Of a DNA stretch of 46,294 nt, positions 1 to 8,850 are shown piece by piece. Origin of the DNA: CAYJGN01 sp964369635 (lineage in GTDB: Bacteria; Bacillota; Clostridia; Oscillospirales; Ruminococcaceae). Within the stretch, counting starts at the first letter, position 1; every line of letters starts with the position of its first letter. The stretch is taken from assembly GCA_964369635.1 (NCBI GenBank), contig CAYJGN010000012.1:1-46294 (forward strand), read 5' to 3'. The position numbers were made by a program, and so were the translations under genes. The notes below the pieces were generated by a model. It searched no databases. It worked only from the letters and a program-made list of their open reading frames with translations, and was not told the origin of the DNA.

Positions 1-18
1 CGCTGTACTTAAATCCAG

Positions 19-47
19 CCTTTAGTGTCTGCTAAAGGGTGTTTTTT
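19..47 (+). terminator. Terminator-like hairpin 1 of 3
   Basis: A 7-bp stem CCTTTAG/CTAAAGG (19-25 with 32-38) is followed by GTG and six T residues (42-47). It may end a gene that lies before the window. Confidence 0.55.
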
Positions 48-109
48 GTGCCTGAAAGTTATGGACATCTATTTTATAACCCAAATACTGTCGAGAAGCT
101 CGACACCCA

Positions 110-144
110 ATTCCGTTATAGTTTCTGCTATGACGGAATTTTTT
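110..144 (+). terminator. Terminator-like hairpin 2 of 3
   Basis: A 12-bp stem with one G-T wobble pairs 110-121 with 128-139 around the loop TTTCTG and is followed directly by a T run to 144. A smaller hairpin, GTCGAG/CTCGAC, lies just upstream at 90-104. Confidence 0.6.
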
Positions 145-204
145 GCCGCATTTTATATTACACCTATTTTAGATGGCCATACCAGCAGCACAACACCCCA
201 CTTT

Positions 205-242
205 AAACCACCCTTTAACAGAAACCTAAAGGGTGGTTTTTT
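205..242 (+). terminator. Terminator-like hairpin 3 of 3
   Basis: A perfect 13-bp stem (205-217 with 227-239) with a 9-nt loop leads into a T run to 242. The sequence after the T run, with a TATGG...TCTATTTTATA motif near 254-273, is similar to that after hairpin 1 (near 60-77), so the units look duplicated. Confidence 0.65.
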
Positions 243-726
243 GCGCCCGAGAGATATGGGGTGTCTATTTTATAGAGCATACAAAGACACCTCCTGTCAA
301 CTACTTAAACAGAAGGTGCCCAGCTAATATTTTCTGCTTACTTCTTCTATTAACACCATACCTCACATTATTTTCACTTTATTATACTCTTTTCGCTATC
401 TCTCTGCTGCTCGTATATTTTAGTAGTGTTCAAAAGTTGCATTGTGTTCATTGTTTTAATTCAAAATACTTCAATTAAAGTTTTTAGCGCTTAATTCATA
501 TATTTACATTACTTTATACAGATGATAAACTCGCTAAACCTTCGAATTATCAATAACAAAATTTACCAAACTTGCTTATTATGATAACTACTTAAAGGCT
601 TTAAAATATAATAATTTCTTCTTAAATATTGATTAAATCTTCCTATTCGTAACTATTTTTCACCGTTTTGATTGATTATTGTACATAATCACCAACAATC
701 GTTTATCTATTTGGAAATATTAACAA
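243..726. other. AT-rich stretch without a recognised gene
   Basis: I find no convincing gene. Short open frames at 25-327 and 233-478 span the hairpins or lack a ribosome site and resemble nothing I know. The stretch from 480 to 726 is very AT-rich and probably holds only upstream regulatory DNA for the ROK gene. Confidence 0.5.
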
Positions 727-755
727 TTGATTTCAATGTAAAATAGCTGTAAAAT
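727..755 (+). promoter_or_regulatory. Predicted sigma-70 promoter of the ROK operon
   Basis: TTGATT at 727-732 and TAAAAT at 750-755 are separated by exactly 17 nt. The transcript would begin at about 761-764, at the edge of the palindrome at 762-784. Confidence 0.6.
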
Positions 756-761
756 ATACTC

Positions 762-784
762 ATTAATTAAACGCTTTAATTAAT
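762..784. promoter_or_regulatory. Palindromic operator, probably for the ROK repressor
   Basis: Perfect 10-bp arms ATTAATTAAA (762-771) and TTTAATTAAT (775-784) flank the centre CGC. The site sits where transcription would start, a typical repressor position, and the first gene downstream is a ROK regulator. A weaker related motif, TAAATCGTTTTA, lies at 791-802. Binding by this particular protein is inferred. Confidence 0.6.
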
Positions 785-804
785 AAATACTAAATCGTTT
801 TAAA

Positions 805-849
805 AGGAGGGTAAATTAAGTATAGTACCCCTATCCACCATACTTAATT
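805..849 (+). promoter_or_regulatory. Shine-Dalgarno plus leader hairpin before the ROK start codon
   Basis: A strong AGGAGGG lies at 805-811, but the only in-frame ATG is at 857, about 45 nt away, because a stop codon at 845-847 closes the frame upstream. A perfect 10-bp hairpin (AATTAAGTAT 814-823 with ATACTTAATT 840-849, 16-nt loop) fills the space. With the hairpin folded, 9 nt remain between AGGAGGG and ATG, which is a normal spacing. Confidence 0.55.
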
Positions 850-856
850 ATTATAT

Positions 857-2089
857 ATGAGTACCAAAAAATTAAAAGTTGCTTCTAACAACTCAAGTTT
901 ACAGCAAAATAATAGGTCGGCAGTTTTATTTGCACTCTCAGATGGCGAAGTTCACACAAGGGCAGAGATAGCAAGAGATACCGGCCTTACACAAGCATCA
1001 ATAACAAATATAGTATCTGCATTTCAAGAAGTTGGTGTTGTGCATGAAACCGGGCAAGTCGCAGGTCAGCTCGGCAGACGAAGCGTTGGCATAAAACTAA
1101 ACGAAGAGTATTGCAAAGTTGTTGCCGTTAAACTCGCACGAAAATCATACGATATAGCAGTATTCAATTGGATGGGCAAAATAACTAAACATATTTTTGT
1201 CCCAATAACAAATCAGATGAGTGCTACATATGTGATTAAAGAGATTATAGATACCGTTAAAGATCTTATTGATAGTCAACCTGGAATAAAGGCAATCGGA
1301 GTGGCACTTCCAGGCCCATACCTCAGCAAAAGAGGACAGATAGCTTTAATGAGTGAATTTTCGGGCTGGGACCAGATAAATATTCGTGAAAAGTTCGAGT
1401 CGAATTTCGACATTCCGATAAGAATTGAGCACGACGCCAACGCAGGCGCTCTCGCTGAATGGTTTTATGGCAACGGAATCGAGCAAAACGATGTCCTCGC
1501 TCACCTTCTTATCAGTGAAGGTGTCGGTTCAGGAATAATACACACCGGCGAAATGCTCCTTGGTTACGATGGAATATTTGGAGAGATAGGTCATACATCT
1601 ATCGACTTCAACGGAAGCAAATGCAGTTGTGGAAATAAAGGATGTTTTGAGCACTACTGTTCTGCGCTATCTTTTGCAAAGTGGGTCCAAAAAGAATTGT
1701 ACCTACATCCGGAAAGCAGTTTGACAAGCGAGAAAAAAATCACAGCGGAAATTATTTTTGAGCATATGAGAAACGGTGATTTATTCAGCAAAACAGCTGT
1801 GCATAGAGTTGCTCAATATATCGGCCGCGGCATAGTCAACATGATTTACGCCTATAACCCAAATATCATCGTTATATCCGATATAATGACAGGCGGCGGC
1901 GAGGAGATGCTTCAAGTTATTCGTTCAACCGTTAGAGAGCATGTTTTACCAGTTCTCGCTGAGAAGATTGAGATTAGATTTTCTGATTTGCGACACGACA
2001 CAATTTTACTTGGGGCAAAAGCTGTTGCAGTTGAGCATTTGTTGCTAAACCCAAATCTTCTTTGCGGCGACATAAACTTAGCGGTGTAA
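857..2089 (+). CDS. ROK-family transcriptional repressor (XylR/NagC type)
   Basis: This 410-residue protein has an N-terminal winged-helix region (about 15-75, including HTRAEIARDTGLTQASITNI) and a C-terminal ROK sugar-kinase fold. The ROK zinc signature CSCGNKGCFEHY is present, as are the region ALPGPYL and the EHDANAGALAEW segment. The N-terminal phosphate loop (VVAVKLARKSYDIAV) is degenerate, as expected for a regulator rather than a kinase. It is the first gene of a transport and sugar-metabolism operon, with a palindromic operator at its promoter, so it is probably an autoregulated repressor released by a sugar or sugar phosphate. The inducer cannot be told from sequence. Confidence 0.9.
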   Translation: MSTKKLKVASNNSSLQQNNRSAVLFALSDGEVHTRAEIARDTGLTQASITNIVSAFQEVGVVHETGQVAGQLGRRSVGIKLNEEYCKVVAVKLARKSYDIAVFNWMGKITKHIFVPITNQMSATYVIKEIIDTVKDLIDSQPGIKAIGVALPGPYLSKRGQIALMSEFSGWDQINIREKFESNFDIPIRIEHDANAGALAEWFYGNGIEQNDVLAHLLISEGVGSGIIHTGEMLLGYDGIFGEIGHTSIDFNGSKCSCGNKGCFEHYCSALSFAKWVQKELYLHPESSLTSEKKITAEIIFEHMRNGDLFSKTAVHRVAQYIGRGIVNMIYAYNPNIIVISDIMTGGGEEMLQVIRSTVREHVLPVLAEKIEIRFSDLRHDTILLGAKAVAVEHLLLNPNLLCGDINLAV

Positions 2090-2090
2090 A

Positions 2091-2105
2091 TTTTGTTTAA
2101 CAAAA
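2091..2105. promoter_or_regulatory. Small palindrome between the ROK gene and the transporter
   Basis: TTTTGTTTAACAAAA has perfect 7-bp arms around one central base, starting right after the ROK stop codon. It recalls XylR-type operators of Firmicutes (TTTGTTTAAAC...). It could be a second operator or an RNA hairpin. It differs from the operator at 762-784. Confidence 0.3.
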
Positions 2106-2142
2106 CTAAACAATAAAAAAATAAAATCGAAAGGACAGCAAG

Positions 2143-3129
2143 ATGTTAAATTACATTATCAAAAGGGTTCTGCTTTTAATACCGGTTCTTCTCGGGGTAA
2201 TTTTGCTCGTATTCCTCTTGCAGTTTATCACACCTGGCGATCCCGCAAAAATGCAACTTGGAAACGAGGCAACTGACGAAGAGCTCTATCAATGGCGTGA
2301 AGAACGCGGTTTGAACGACTCATTTTTCGTTCAATTCGGAAGATACATATGGGGCATAGTTACCCAAGGTGATTTTGGAAACTCCTGGAGAACAGGTCAA
2401 TCTATCACAAGTGAAATAGTGAGCCGGTGGCCAGCAACTTTCTTACTCGCCATACTTACTACGACTGTTTCGGTAGTTTTAGGTACTCTGCTTGGAATAT
2501 TTTCAGCATTGAAACGAGGGACGCTCGGCGATGCTATCGCCCGAATCATAGGAATTCTCGGAATATCTCTTCCAAACTTCTGGTTCGCACTAATGATGAT
2601 CTCTCTTTTCGCCGTAAACCTAAAATGGTTCCCTGTTTCAGGGTTCTACGGTGTTGAATACTGGATACTTCCATCTGTTACTTTAGGATTTTTGGGCGCC
2701 GCCTCTCAGATGAGGATAACGCGCTCAGCGATGCTTGATAATATAAACGCTGATTTTGTAAGAACCGCAAGAGCTAAAGGTCAGACTGAAGGCGTTATCA
2801 CAAGACATCACATTTTAAGAAACGCCCTTATCCCGATTATTACAAATATCGGCGCTCGTTTTGCATTAAACCTTACCGGAACTATGATATTAGAGCAGAT
2901 ATTCGCTATCCCCGGTATCGGAAGTTTGATGATTATGGCGATTAACAACCGTGACTACCCACAGCTTCGTGCAAGTATTATATTGGTGGCGGTAACCGTA
3001 TCGGTTATAAACCTGTTAGTCGATATTGCTTACGCTTCAGTTGACCCAAGGGTTAAAGAAGGATTTAAAAAAGGCCATAAAAAAGGAAAATCATTATTCA
3101 ACTTTAAAAAGAAGGGAGCTGAGGCATAA
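2143..3129 (+). CDS. Dpp/Opp-type ABC transporter permease, DppB-like
   Basis: A 328-residue inner-membrane permease with the family start MLNYIIKRVLLLIPVLLGV (first membrane helix), the FITPGDPA loop, about six membrane segments and the BPD_transp_1 cytoplasmic loop (RTARAKG...HILRNALIPI, about 205-230). It has the size and layout of DppB/OppB proteins and pairs with the permease that follows. The AAAGGA ribosome site is well placed. The end is Lys-rich. The context of a ROK regulator, sugar kinase and dehydrogenase suggests a carbohydrate-related solute rather than a peptide, as for many Dpp-like importers of anaerobes. Confidence 0.9.
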   Translation: MLNYIIKRVLLLIPVLLGVILLVFLLQFITPGDPAKMQLGNEATDEELYQWREERGLNDSFFVQFGRYIWGIVTQGDFGNSWRTGQSITSEIVSRWPATFLLAILTTTVSVVLGTLLGIFSALKRGTLGDAIARIIGILGISLPNFWFALMMISLFAVNLKWFPVSGFYGVEYWILPSVTLGFLGAASQMRITRSAMLDNINADFVRTARAKGQTEGVITRHHILRNALIPIITNIGARFALNLTGTMILEQIFAIPGIGSLMIMAINNRDYPQLRASIILVAVTVSVINLLVDIAYASVDPRVKEGFKKGHKKGKSLFNFKKKGAEA

Positions 3130-3130
3130 A

Positions 3131-4012
3131 GTGAAGAAGAAAAACAAAGAAATCACTGCCGGAGTTGAAAGTCGTAGTATGTTTCAAGAGTCTATGCGAA
3201 GACTCTTTCGAAACAAGACAGCTATACTTGGAATGATAGTTTTAGCAATCGTTATTATACTATGCGCCTCTGCTGGTATCATATCTCCTGAAGGATATGA
3301 TGCACAGGATATCCCAAATAAATTCCAAGAGCCCAGCTCAGAGGAAATTTTCGGAACAGACAGCCTTGGACGCTCAATGCTCGCCCGCATACTCTATGGT
3401 GGAAGATATTCATTATTTATAGGCCTTTCTGCAACAATAGTTGCCGCAGGTCTTGGAATAATACTCGGAGCAACCGCCGCATTCTATGGCGGCAAAGTCG
3501 ATAACATTATAATGCGTTGTCTTGACGTATTTAACGCTATCCCAAACCTTCTCCTTGCAATAGCTATCTCTTCGCTTCTCGGCGGTGGTGTTCTAAATGC
3601 GATTTTGGCAATAGGCGTATCCTCAGTGCCTGCATATGCAAGAACAGTTCGCGGCCCAATACTCGCGATAAAAGAACAGGAATTTGTTGAAGCGGCAAGA
3701 GCGCTTGATGCAAAAGATGGCAGAATTATCTTTAAACATATTCTACCAAACGTTCTCTCTCCGATTATCGTCCATGTTTCCACTGGTATCTCTGGCGGCA
3801 TCATAACAGCAGCCGCTCTCAGCTTCCTCGGACTTGGCGTTCAGGCACCTACACCTGAATGGGGAGCATTGCTATCCGGCGCAAGACAATATATAACCGC
3901 TTATCCTTATCTCGTTATTATTCCGGGAGTTAGCATAGCAGTTGTTGTTTTGGCTATGAACCTTTTTGGCGATGGTCTTCGGGATGCCTTAGACCCCAAA
4001 CTTAAATATTAA
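3131..4012 (+). CDS. Dpp/Opp-type ABC transporter permease, DppC-like
   Basis: I start this at the GTG at 3131, directly after the previous stop and preceded by GGGAGCTGAG. The longer open frame from 3026 would overlap the previous permease by over 100 nt. The product has 293 residues: a basic N-terminus, a first membrane helix (about 30-52), the loop IFGTDSLGRSMLARILYGGRYSLFIG typical of DppC/OppC (here split as GTDSLGRSM and YGGRYSLFIG), and the C-terminal inner-membrane domain with AARALDAKDGRIIFKHILPN. It forms the translocation pore with the DppB-like protein. Confidence 0.9.
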   Translation: MKKKNKEITAGVESRSMFQESMRRLFRNKTAILGMIVLAIVIILCASAGIISPEGYDAQDIPNKFQEPSSEEIFGTDSLGRSMLARILYGGRYSLFIGLSATIVAAGLGIILGATAAFYGGKVDNIIMRCLDVFNAIPNLLLAIAISSLLGGGVLNAILAIGVSSVPAYARTVRGPILAIKEQEFVEAARALDAKDGRIIFKHILPNVLSPIIVHVSTGISGGIITAAALSFLGLGVQAPTPEWGALLSGARQYITAYPYLVIIPGVSIAVVVLAMNLFGDGLRDALDPKLKY

Positions 4013-4025
4013 TTAGGAGATTATT

Positions 4026-5012
4026 ATGTATAAAGACAATGAAACTCTTCTTTCCATAAAAGATCTCGCAGTTGAATATGTTGTCCCAGACGAGGCCACT
4101 TGTAAAGCAGTCAACGGCATCTCCTTTGACATTAAAAAAGGCGAGACCGTCGGTCTTGTTGGAGAAACAGGGGCAGGCAAAACAACTGTTGCTCTGAGCA
4201 TACTAAGACTTATACAATCTCCTCCAGGGCAGATAGTAAATGGCGAGATAATATTTAAAGATGAAAATTTATTACAGCTAAATGCCGCGACAATGCGCAA
4301 AATCAGAGGATTTGAAATCTCTATGATTTTCCAAGACCCAATGACTGCGCTAAACCCTATAGATACTGTCGGTGAGCAGATTGCCGAGGTAATAAAACTA
4401 CATAACAAATGTTCAAAACTTGAAGCAGCTATCAAAGCACAAGAAGCATTAGAGTCTGTTGGTATAGATAAAAACAGATATAAAGACTTCCCTCATCAAT
4501 TCTCAGGTGGAATGAAACAGCGAGTTGTTATAGCTATGGCTTTGGCATGCAACCCTGAGCTGCTAATCGCAGATGAGCCGACAACCGCTCTTGATGTTAC
4601 TATTCAGGCACAGGTTTTAGAGATAATAGATAGTCTTAAAACCGAGCTAAACACCTCTGTGCTTATGATAACCCACGATCTTGGAATAGTTGCTGAGATG
4701 TGTGAAAAAGTTGTTGTAATGTATGCTGGAGAGATAGTAGAAATTGGTGATATTCGCAGTGTATTTAAAAATACAAAACACCCATATACTGTTGGCCTAT
4801 TCAACTCTCTGCCGGACGTTTCAAATAAAAGCAAGCGACTAATACCTATAAAAGGACTTATGCCCGATCCCGCGAATTTACCAATAGGTTGTAAATTTGC
4901 AGAGAGATGCGATAAATGTACCGAAGAATGCACTAAAGAAGCGGTCGAACTTATAAAGGTTTCAGATAATCATTATGTTAGATGCATTAACGCTTTAGAA
5001 GGAGGTTTATAA
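4026..5012 (+). CDS. Dpp/Opp-type ABC transporter ATPase, DppD-like
   Basis: A 328-residue ATPase with Walker A GETGAGKTT (about 47-55), signature FSGGMKQR, Walker B LLIADEPTTALD and the switch His in MITHDLG. The C-terminal oligopeptide-transporter domain ends in the Cys-rich motif CKFAERCDKCTEEC. It powers import together with the next ATPase, with which it overlaps by one base (TAATG). The AGGAG ribosome site is at 4015-4019. Confidence 0.92.
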   Translation: MYKDNETLLSIKDLAVEYVVPDEATCKAVNGISFDIKKGETVGLVGETGAGKTTVALSILRLIQSPPGQIVNGEIIFKDENLLQLNAATMRKIRGFEISMIFQDPMTALNPIDTVGEQIAEVIKLHNKCSKLEAAIKAQEALESVGIDKNRYKDFPHQFSGGMKQRVVIAMALACNPELLIADEPTTALDVTIQAQVLEIIDSLKTELNTSVLMITHDLGIVAEMCEKVVVMYAGEIVEIGDIRSVFKNTKHPYTVGLFNSLPDVSNKSKRLIPIKGLMPDPANLPIGCKFAERCDKCTEECTKEAVELIKVSDNHYVRCINALEGGL

Positions 5013-5977
5013 TGGCACCGTTATTAGAGGTCGAAAACCTAAAAAAGCACTTTAATGTTGCCGCAGGCACCCTCCACGCTGTCGATGGAGTTACCTTCTC
5101 AATCGAGCGAGGCCAGACTTTAGGTGTTGTTGGAGAATCAGGATGCGGAAAATCCACCTTGGGTCGTGTCGTCTTGCATCTCCTTGAGAGCACAGCAGGA
5201 ACGATAAATTTTAATGGCGAAGATATAACAAAAGTAGATAGAGCAAAGCTCAGTGAGCTTCGCCGGAAGATGCAGTTTATCTTTCAAGATCCTTTTGCAT
5301 CGTTAAATCCAAGGATGACCATCTACCAAACCCTTGCAGAACCTCTTCAAATCGCAAAGCTCTGCAGCGGTGCAGAACTTGAGAAAAAAGTTTTTGAAAT
5401 GATGGATACAGTCGGTTTAGCAAGACGACTTATGAACACCTACCCTCATGAGTTAGATGGCGGTCGTCGCCAGCGTATCGGTATCGGTCGAGCACTGATC
5501 TTAGATCCTGAGTTTGTTGTTTGTGATGAGCCTGTTTCAGCGCTTGATGTTTCGATACAAGCTCAAATTATAAACCTACTGCTTGATATCCAGCAGGAAA
5601 AGAAACTCACTTATATTTTCATAACACACGACCTATCTGTTGCAAAGTTTATTTCGGACAACATTATGGTTATGTATCTCGGGCAGGCTATTGAGTTTGC
5701 AAATTCCGAAGAGTTGTTTAGAGCACCTATCCATCCGTATTCTAAGGCTCTTCTCTCAGCTGTTCCAAACCCCGATATCGACAACCCAAGCAAGCGAATA
5801 CCGATTATCGGCGAGATAACTTCACCAATAAATCCAGCTCCGATTTGCAGATTTGCATCTCGGTGCCCATATGTAACTGACCGATGTTTAGCAGAGGCTC
5901 CAATTTTAAAACCATGTGGTACGAACCATACCGTCAGCTGTTTAAGGGCTGAGGAATTCATAAATGGAACTATCTGA
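5012..5977 (+). CDS. Dpp/Opp-type ABC transporter ATPase, DppF-like
   Basis: A 321-residue ATPase with Walker A GESGCGKST, Walker B VVCDEPVSALD and a C-terminal Cys motif CRFASRCPYVTDRC. The ABC signature reads LDGGRRQR instead of LSGGQ/MxQR, so the usual Ser is Asp. I recall this form in other clostridial and thermophile homologues, so the protein is probably active. Its start overlaps the stop of the DppD-like gene. About 105 nt without a strong hairpin separate it from the binding-protein gene. Confidence 0.92.
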   Translation: MAPLLEVENLKKHFNVAAGTLHAVDGVTFSIERGQTLGVVGESGCGKSTLGRVVLHLLESTAGTINFNGEDITKVDRAKLSELRRKMQFIFQDPFASLNPRMTIYQTLAEPLQIAKLCSGAELEKKVFEMMDTVGLARRLMNTYPHELDGGRRQRIGIGRALILDPEFVVCDEPVSALDVSIQAQIINLLLDIQQEKKLTYIFITHDLSVAKFISDNIMVMYLGQAIEFANSEELFRAPIHPYSKALLSAVPNPDIDNPSKRIPIIGEITSPINPAPICRFASRCPYVTDRCLAEAPILKPCGTNHTVSCLRAEEFINGTI

Positions 5978-6083
5978 CAGATTGATATGTCATTTTGAGA
6001 GGATGGTGGTTTTTCAAAAAAGTTTAATAGCAAAGCAATTATTGAAAAGGCAATAAAACTACAAAAAACAAAGGAGAAATAAA

Positions 6084-7691
6084 ATGAAAAGAATTTCCAA
6101 ACTAATGTTAGCTTTACTTTTATCAGTAGCCCTTCTTCTATCAGCTTGTGGTTCACCGTCTAGCGAAGGCGACTCTTCTTCAGATGCCGGTTCAAGCTCA
6201 GAATCAGGCGGGACAGCTGATGGCGCTTCTACAAAAGACACTTTAACTATTAGAATGCAGTCAGATCCAGGAACAGTTGATATCTCAAAGGGTAGCATTA
6301 CTGAGTCTATGCAGATTCTATCGATGATTGCAAACAAACTTCTCGTTGTTAAAGATGATGGAACCGGAGCATATGTAACAGTTCCTGACGACCAGTATTC
6401 ACTTGCTTCTTCATATGAATATAACGAGGATAACACTGTTCTCATTTATAATCTTAAAGAAGGAATTAAATGGCATGATGGAAAAGACTTCACCTCTGCC
6501 GATGTTGTATATTCAATAAAACGCAACAGCTCAAACTCACTATATTCTTATATAGATTTTGATAACATTACAGCACCTGATGAGTATACAGTTCATGTAG
6601 GACTTCACGCTCCTGATGCTCAGGCGGTAATTAATACTTCTGCTATGTTTATCTGCCAGGATGGCACAAGCGAAGAAGATCCAACACTATTTGCTGAAAA
6701 TTACATCGGAACAGGCGCTTGGAAGATAGATTCTTGGGTACCAGGTGACTCAATAACACTATCTGCATTCGATGACTACTTCGGTGGACAGCCAATTATA
6801 AATAACATCTTTATCCGCTTTATCGACGACGCTTCAGTTTCAATGATGGAACTTCAAACAGGCGGTATTGATATAGTTGATACCCCTGACTGGATAAGCG
6901 TTCAGAGCGTTATGAACGGCGATTTTGATGGTCAGATAAAATACACAAGCGCTACCGATCTATATATGCATCACCTCTGGTTTAACTGTAGCCTTGATAA
7001 CCCATTCAACGATATCGATGTCCGTTTAGCTATTATGCACGGCGTTGATAGAGATTCACTAATCTACGGTGCTTTTGAGGGTATCGGTGAAACTGCATAC
7101 AGCATAATGTCCACAACAATGGGCGGCGTTATAGATATGGAAGATTCATGGCCAATAACATATGACGTTGAACTTGCAAAAGAGATGCTTGCTGACGCTG
7201 GATATCCAGATGGTTTTGATGCAACTATCATAAACTACGGCGACCAGAACGACGTTCTTGCAAACGAAATTCTAAAGAGCCAGCTTGCTGAAATCGGCAT
7301 AAACCTCACAATCGAGTCATTCGACGTTGCAACATGGGTATCTATCATAACAGAGCAACCTGATGATTGGGATTTAGCTCTCCGTCTATACGGTGGTATC
7401 AATCCTATGGGTAGATGGACTTCTGTAAATATTCCTCAGAATATTCACGTAACTCCTGAAACACATCCAGATTATGCTGAACTTTATGATCTTTCTGTTC
7501 AGTCTCTCAGAATATTAGACGATGAAGAGCGCAGCGTTATCGAGCTCGACATTCAAGACAGATGGTTTGATGAGTGGGCTTATACCCTACCAATTCATCA
7601 GAAAACCCAATACAATCTATTTGCAGATAACCTAATGGACGTTGAAAGATATGGTTACTATTGGTTCTTGCTCGATGCATACTTTGCATAA
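6084..7691 (+). CDS. Extracellular solute-binding lipoprotein, family 5
   Basis: A 535-residue SBP_bac_5 lipoprotein. The signal peptide ends in the lipobox LLLSAC (Cys about residue 22) and is followed by a Ser/Gly-rich linker rich in Asp/Glu. The mature part has the family features: DTLTIRMQSDPGTVD, EGIKWHDGKDFTSADVVYSIKR, and LADAGYPDGF in the second lobe. It delivers the substrate to the DppBCDF-like complex. The family binds peptides, but also oligosaccharides, glycosides and metal chelates. The neighbours suggest a sugar-related ligand. Confidence 0.92.
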   Translation: MKRISKLMLALLLSVALLLSACGSPSSEGDSSSDAGSSSESGGTADGASTKDTLTIRMQSDPGTVDISKGSITESMQILSMIANKLLVVKDDGTGAYVTVPDDQYSLASSYEYNEDNTVLIYNLKEGIKWHDGKDFTSADVVYSIKRNSSNSLYSYIDFDNITAPDEYTVHVGLHAPDAQAVINTSAMFICQDGTSEEDPTLFAENYIGTGAWKIDSWVPGDSITLSAFDDYFGGQPIINNIFIRFIDDASVSMMELQTGGIDIVDTPDWISVQSVMNGDFDGQIKYTSATDLYMHHLWFNCSLDNPFNDIDVRLAIMHGVDRDSLIYGAFEGIGETAYSIMSTTMGGVIDMEDSWPITYDVELAKEMLADAGYPDGFDATIINYGDQNDVLANEILKSQLAEIGINLTIESFDVATWVSIITEQPDDWDLALRLYGGINPMGRWTSVNIPQNIHVTPETHPDYAELYDLSVQSLRILDDEERSVIELDIQDRWFDEWAYTLPIHQKTQYNLFADNLMDVERYGYYWFLLDAYFA

Positions 7692-7727
7692 ATAAATTAT
7701 TTCAATATGCTATTTGAGTAAATTATC

Positions 7728-7760
7728 TTTCGGAAGGTGCCATATGTGCATCTTCCGAAA
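7728..7760 (+). terminator. Hairpin after the binding-protein gene
   Basis: The stem TTTCGGAAG/CTTCCGAAA (7728-7736 with 7752-7760) carries extra pairing in the loop (TGC/GCA) and is followed by TTTAATAA. The T run is short, so partial termination or stabilisation of the upstream message is more likely than full termination. Confidence 0.5.
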
Positions 7761-7788
7761 TTTAATAAGATGAAAGGATCAGAATAAA

Positions 7789-8814
7789 ATGAATGCACTG
7801 TTATTAAAAGACACAAGAGATTTAGAAGTTTCAAAGTTGAGTTTAAGAGAACTTCAACCAAAAGAAGTTTTAATTAAAATAGCGGCTTGCGGAGTTTGTG
7901 GAACAGACTTGCACCTATTCCACGGTGAAGAGGGTGCTGGAAGCAGCGTATTGCCACTTGTTATGGGTCACGAATTCTCCGGTACTGTTATCGAAACCGG
8001 TGAATCGGTTAAAAACTTAAAAGTTGGCGATCGTGTAACTGTTGACCCTAATGTATTCTGTGGTGAGTGTTTTCATTGTCGCAGCGGCAATGGGCTATTT
8101 TGCGAAAATGCTGAGGCATATGGCGTATCTATGCATGGAGGGTTTGCTGAGGAGTGTATTGTTCTCGAGCGAGCTGCCTATAAGATACCCGATTCTCTCT
8201 CACTTGAACATGCATCTTTAGTTGAGCCTATTTCTTGTTGTCTGCATGGTATTGACCGAGCTAATATAAACGTTGGTGATGTTGTAGTTGTTATCGGGTG
8301 CGGATCAATAGGTCAACTTATGATTCAACTGGCTTTATTATCTGGTGCTTCATCGGTAATAGCAATAGACCCACAGGATGATAAGAGAAAAAAATCAATT
8401 GAACTTGGCGCTTCATTTGCTATCGACCCTATAACAGAAGATGTAAAGCAAGTTTTGGCCGATAAAAATATAAAACAGGTAAAGACGGTTATTGAGTGTG
8501 TTGGAAACCCGAAAACTATGGAGCAAGCTGTTGATATAGCTTCTCGTGGCTCAACTGTTTTGCTGTTCGGATTAACGCCACCAAACTCTAAGATGACCAT
8601 ACTCCCACTTGAGCAGGTTTTCAGAAAAGAGCTGATTATTACATCGTCATTTATAAATCCGCTTGTCACCGACAGAGCGATTGATTTATTGGCTAACAAT
8701 AAAATTAATGTTGACGCAATAATCACCGATAGAGTAAAATTAGATAATGCAATAGAAGTTTTCACCGATGATTCTTATAGAAAAAGAGGAAAAATACTAA
8801 TTGTTTCAAACTGA
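7789..8814 (+). CDS. Zinc-dependent medium-chain alcohol/polyol dehydrogenase
   Basis: A 341-residue MDR-superfamily enzyme. Catalytic zinc ligands are visible as Cys37 (GVCGTDLH), His61 and Glu62 (GHE). The structural zinc site is Cys91, Cys94, Cys97 and Cys105. The Rossmann motif GCGSIG is followed by Asp in AIDPQDDKR at the end of the second strand, which favours NAD over NADP. The closest families are sorbitol/polyol and L-threonine dehydrogenases. The adjoining fructokinase-like gene favours oxidation of a sugar alcohol to a ketose. The exact substrate is unknown. Confidence 0.85.
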   Translation: MNALLLKDTRDLEVSKLSLRELQPKEVLIKIAACGVCGTDLHLFHGEEGAGSSVLPLVMGHEFSGTVIETGESVKNLKVGDRVTVDPNVFCGECFHCRSGNGLFCENAEAYGVSMHGGFAEECIVLERAAYKIPDSLSLEHASLVEPISCCLHGIDRANINVGDVVVVIGCGSIGQLMIQLALLSGASSVIAIDPQDDKRKKSIELGASFAIDPITEDVKQVLADKNIKQVKTVIECVGNPKTMEQAVDIASRGSTVLLFGLTPPNSKMTILPLEQVFRKELIITSSFINPLVTDRAIDLLANNKINVDAIITDRVKLDNAIEVFTDDSYRKRGKILIVSN

Positions 8815-8850
8815 TCGGTTAATCGTATCAAAAACAGACTGGAGTTAATA

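Noticed and set aside
25..478. Two open frames of 100 and 81 codons before the ROK gene
   Set aside because: They run across terminator hairpins, have no ribosome site and no recognisable protein features. The similarity between parts of them comes from the repeated hairpin tails.
762..784. Catabolite-control (cre) site
   Set aside because: The CG centre recalls cre, but the flanking TG and CA bases of the consensus are missing. The perfect palindrome fits a ROK-type operator better.
3026..3130. N-terminal extension of the DppC-like permease
   Set aside because: It would overlap the DppB-like gene by over 100 nt. GTG 3131 has a ribosome site and gives a normal N-terminus.
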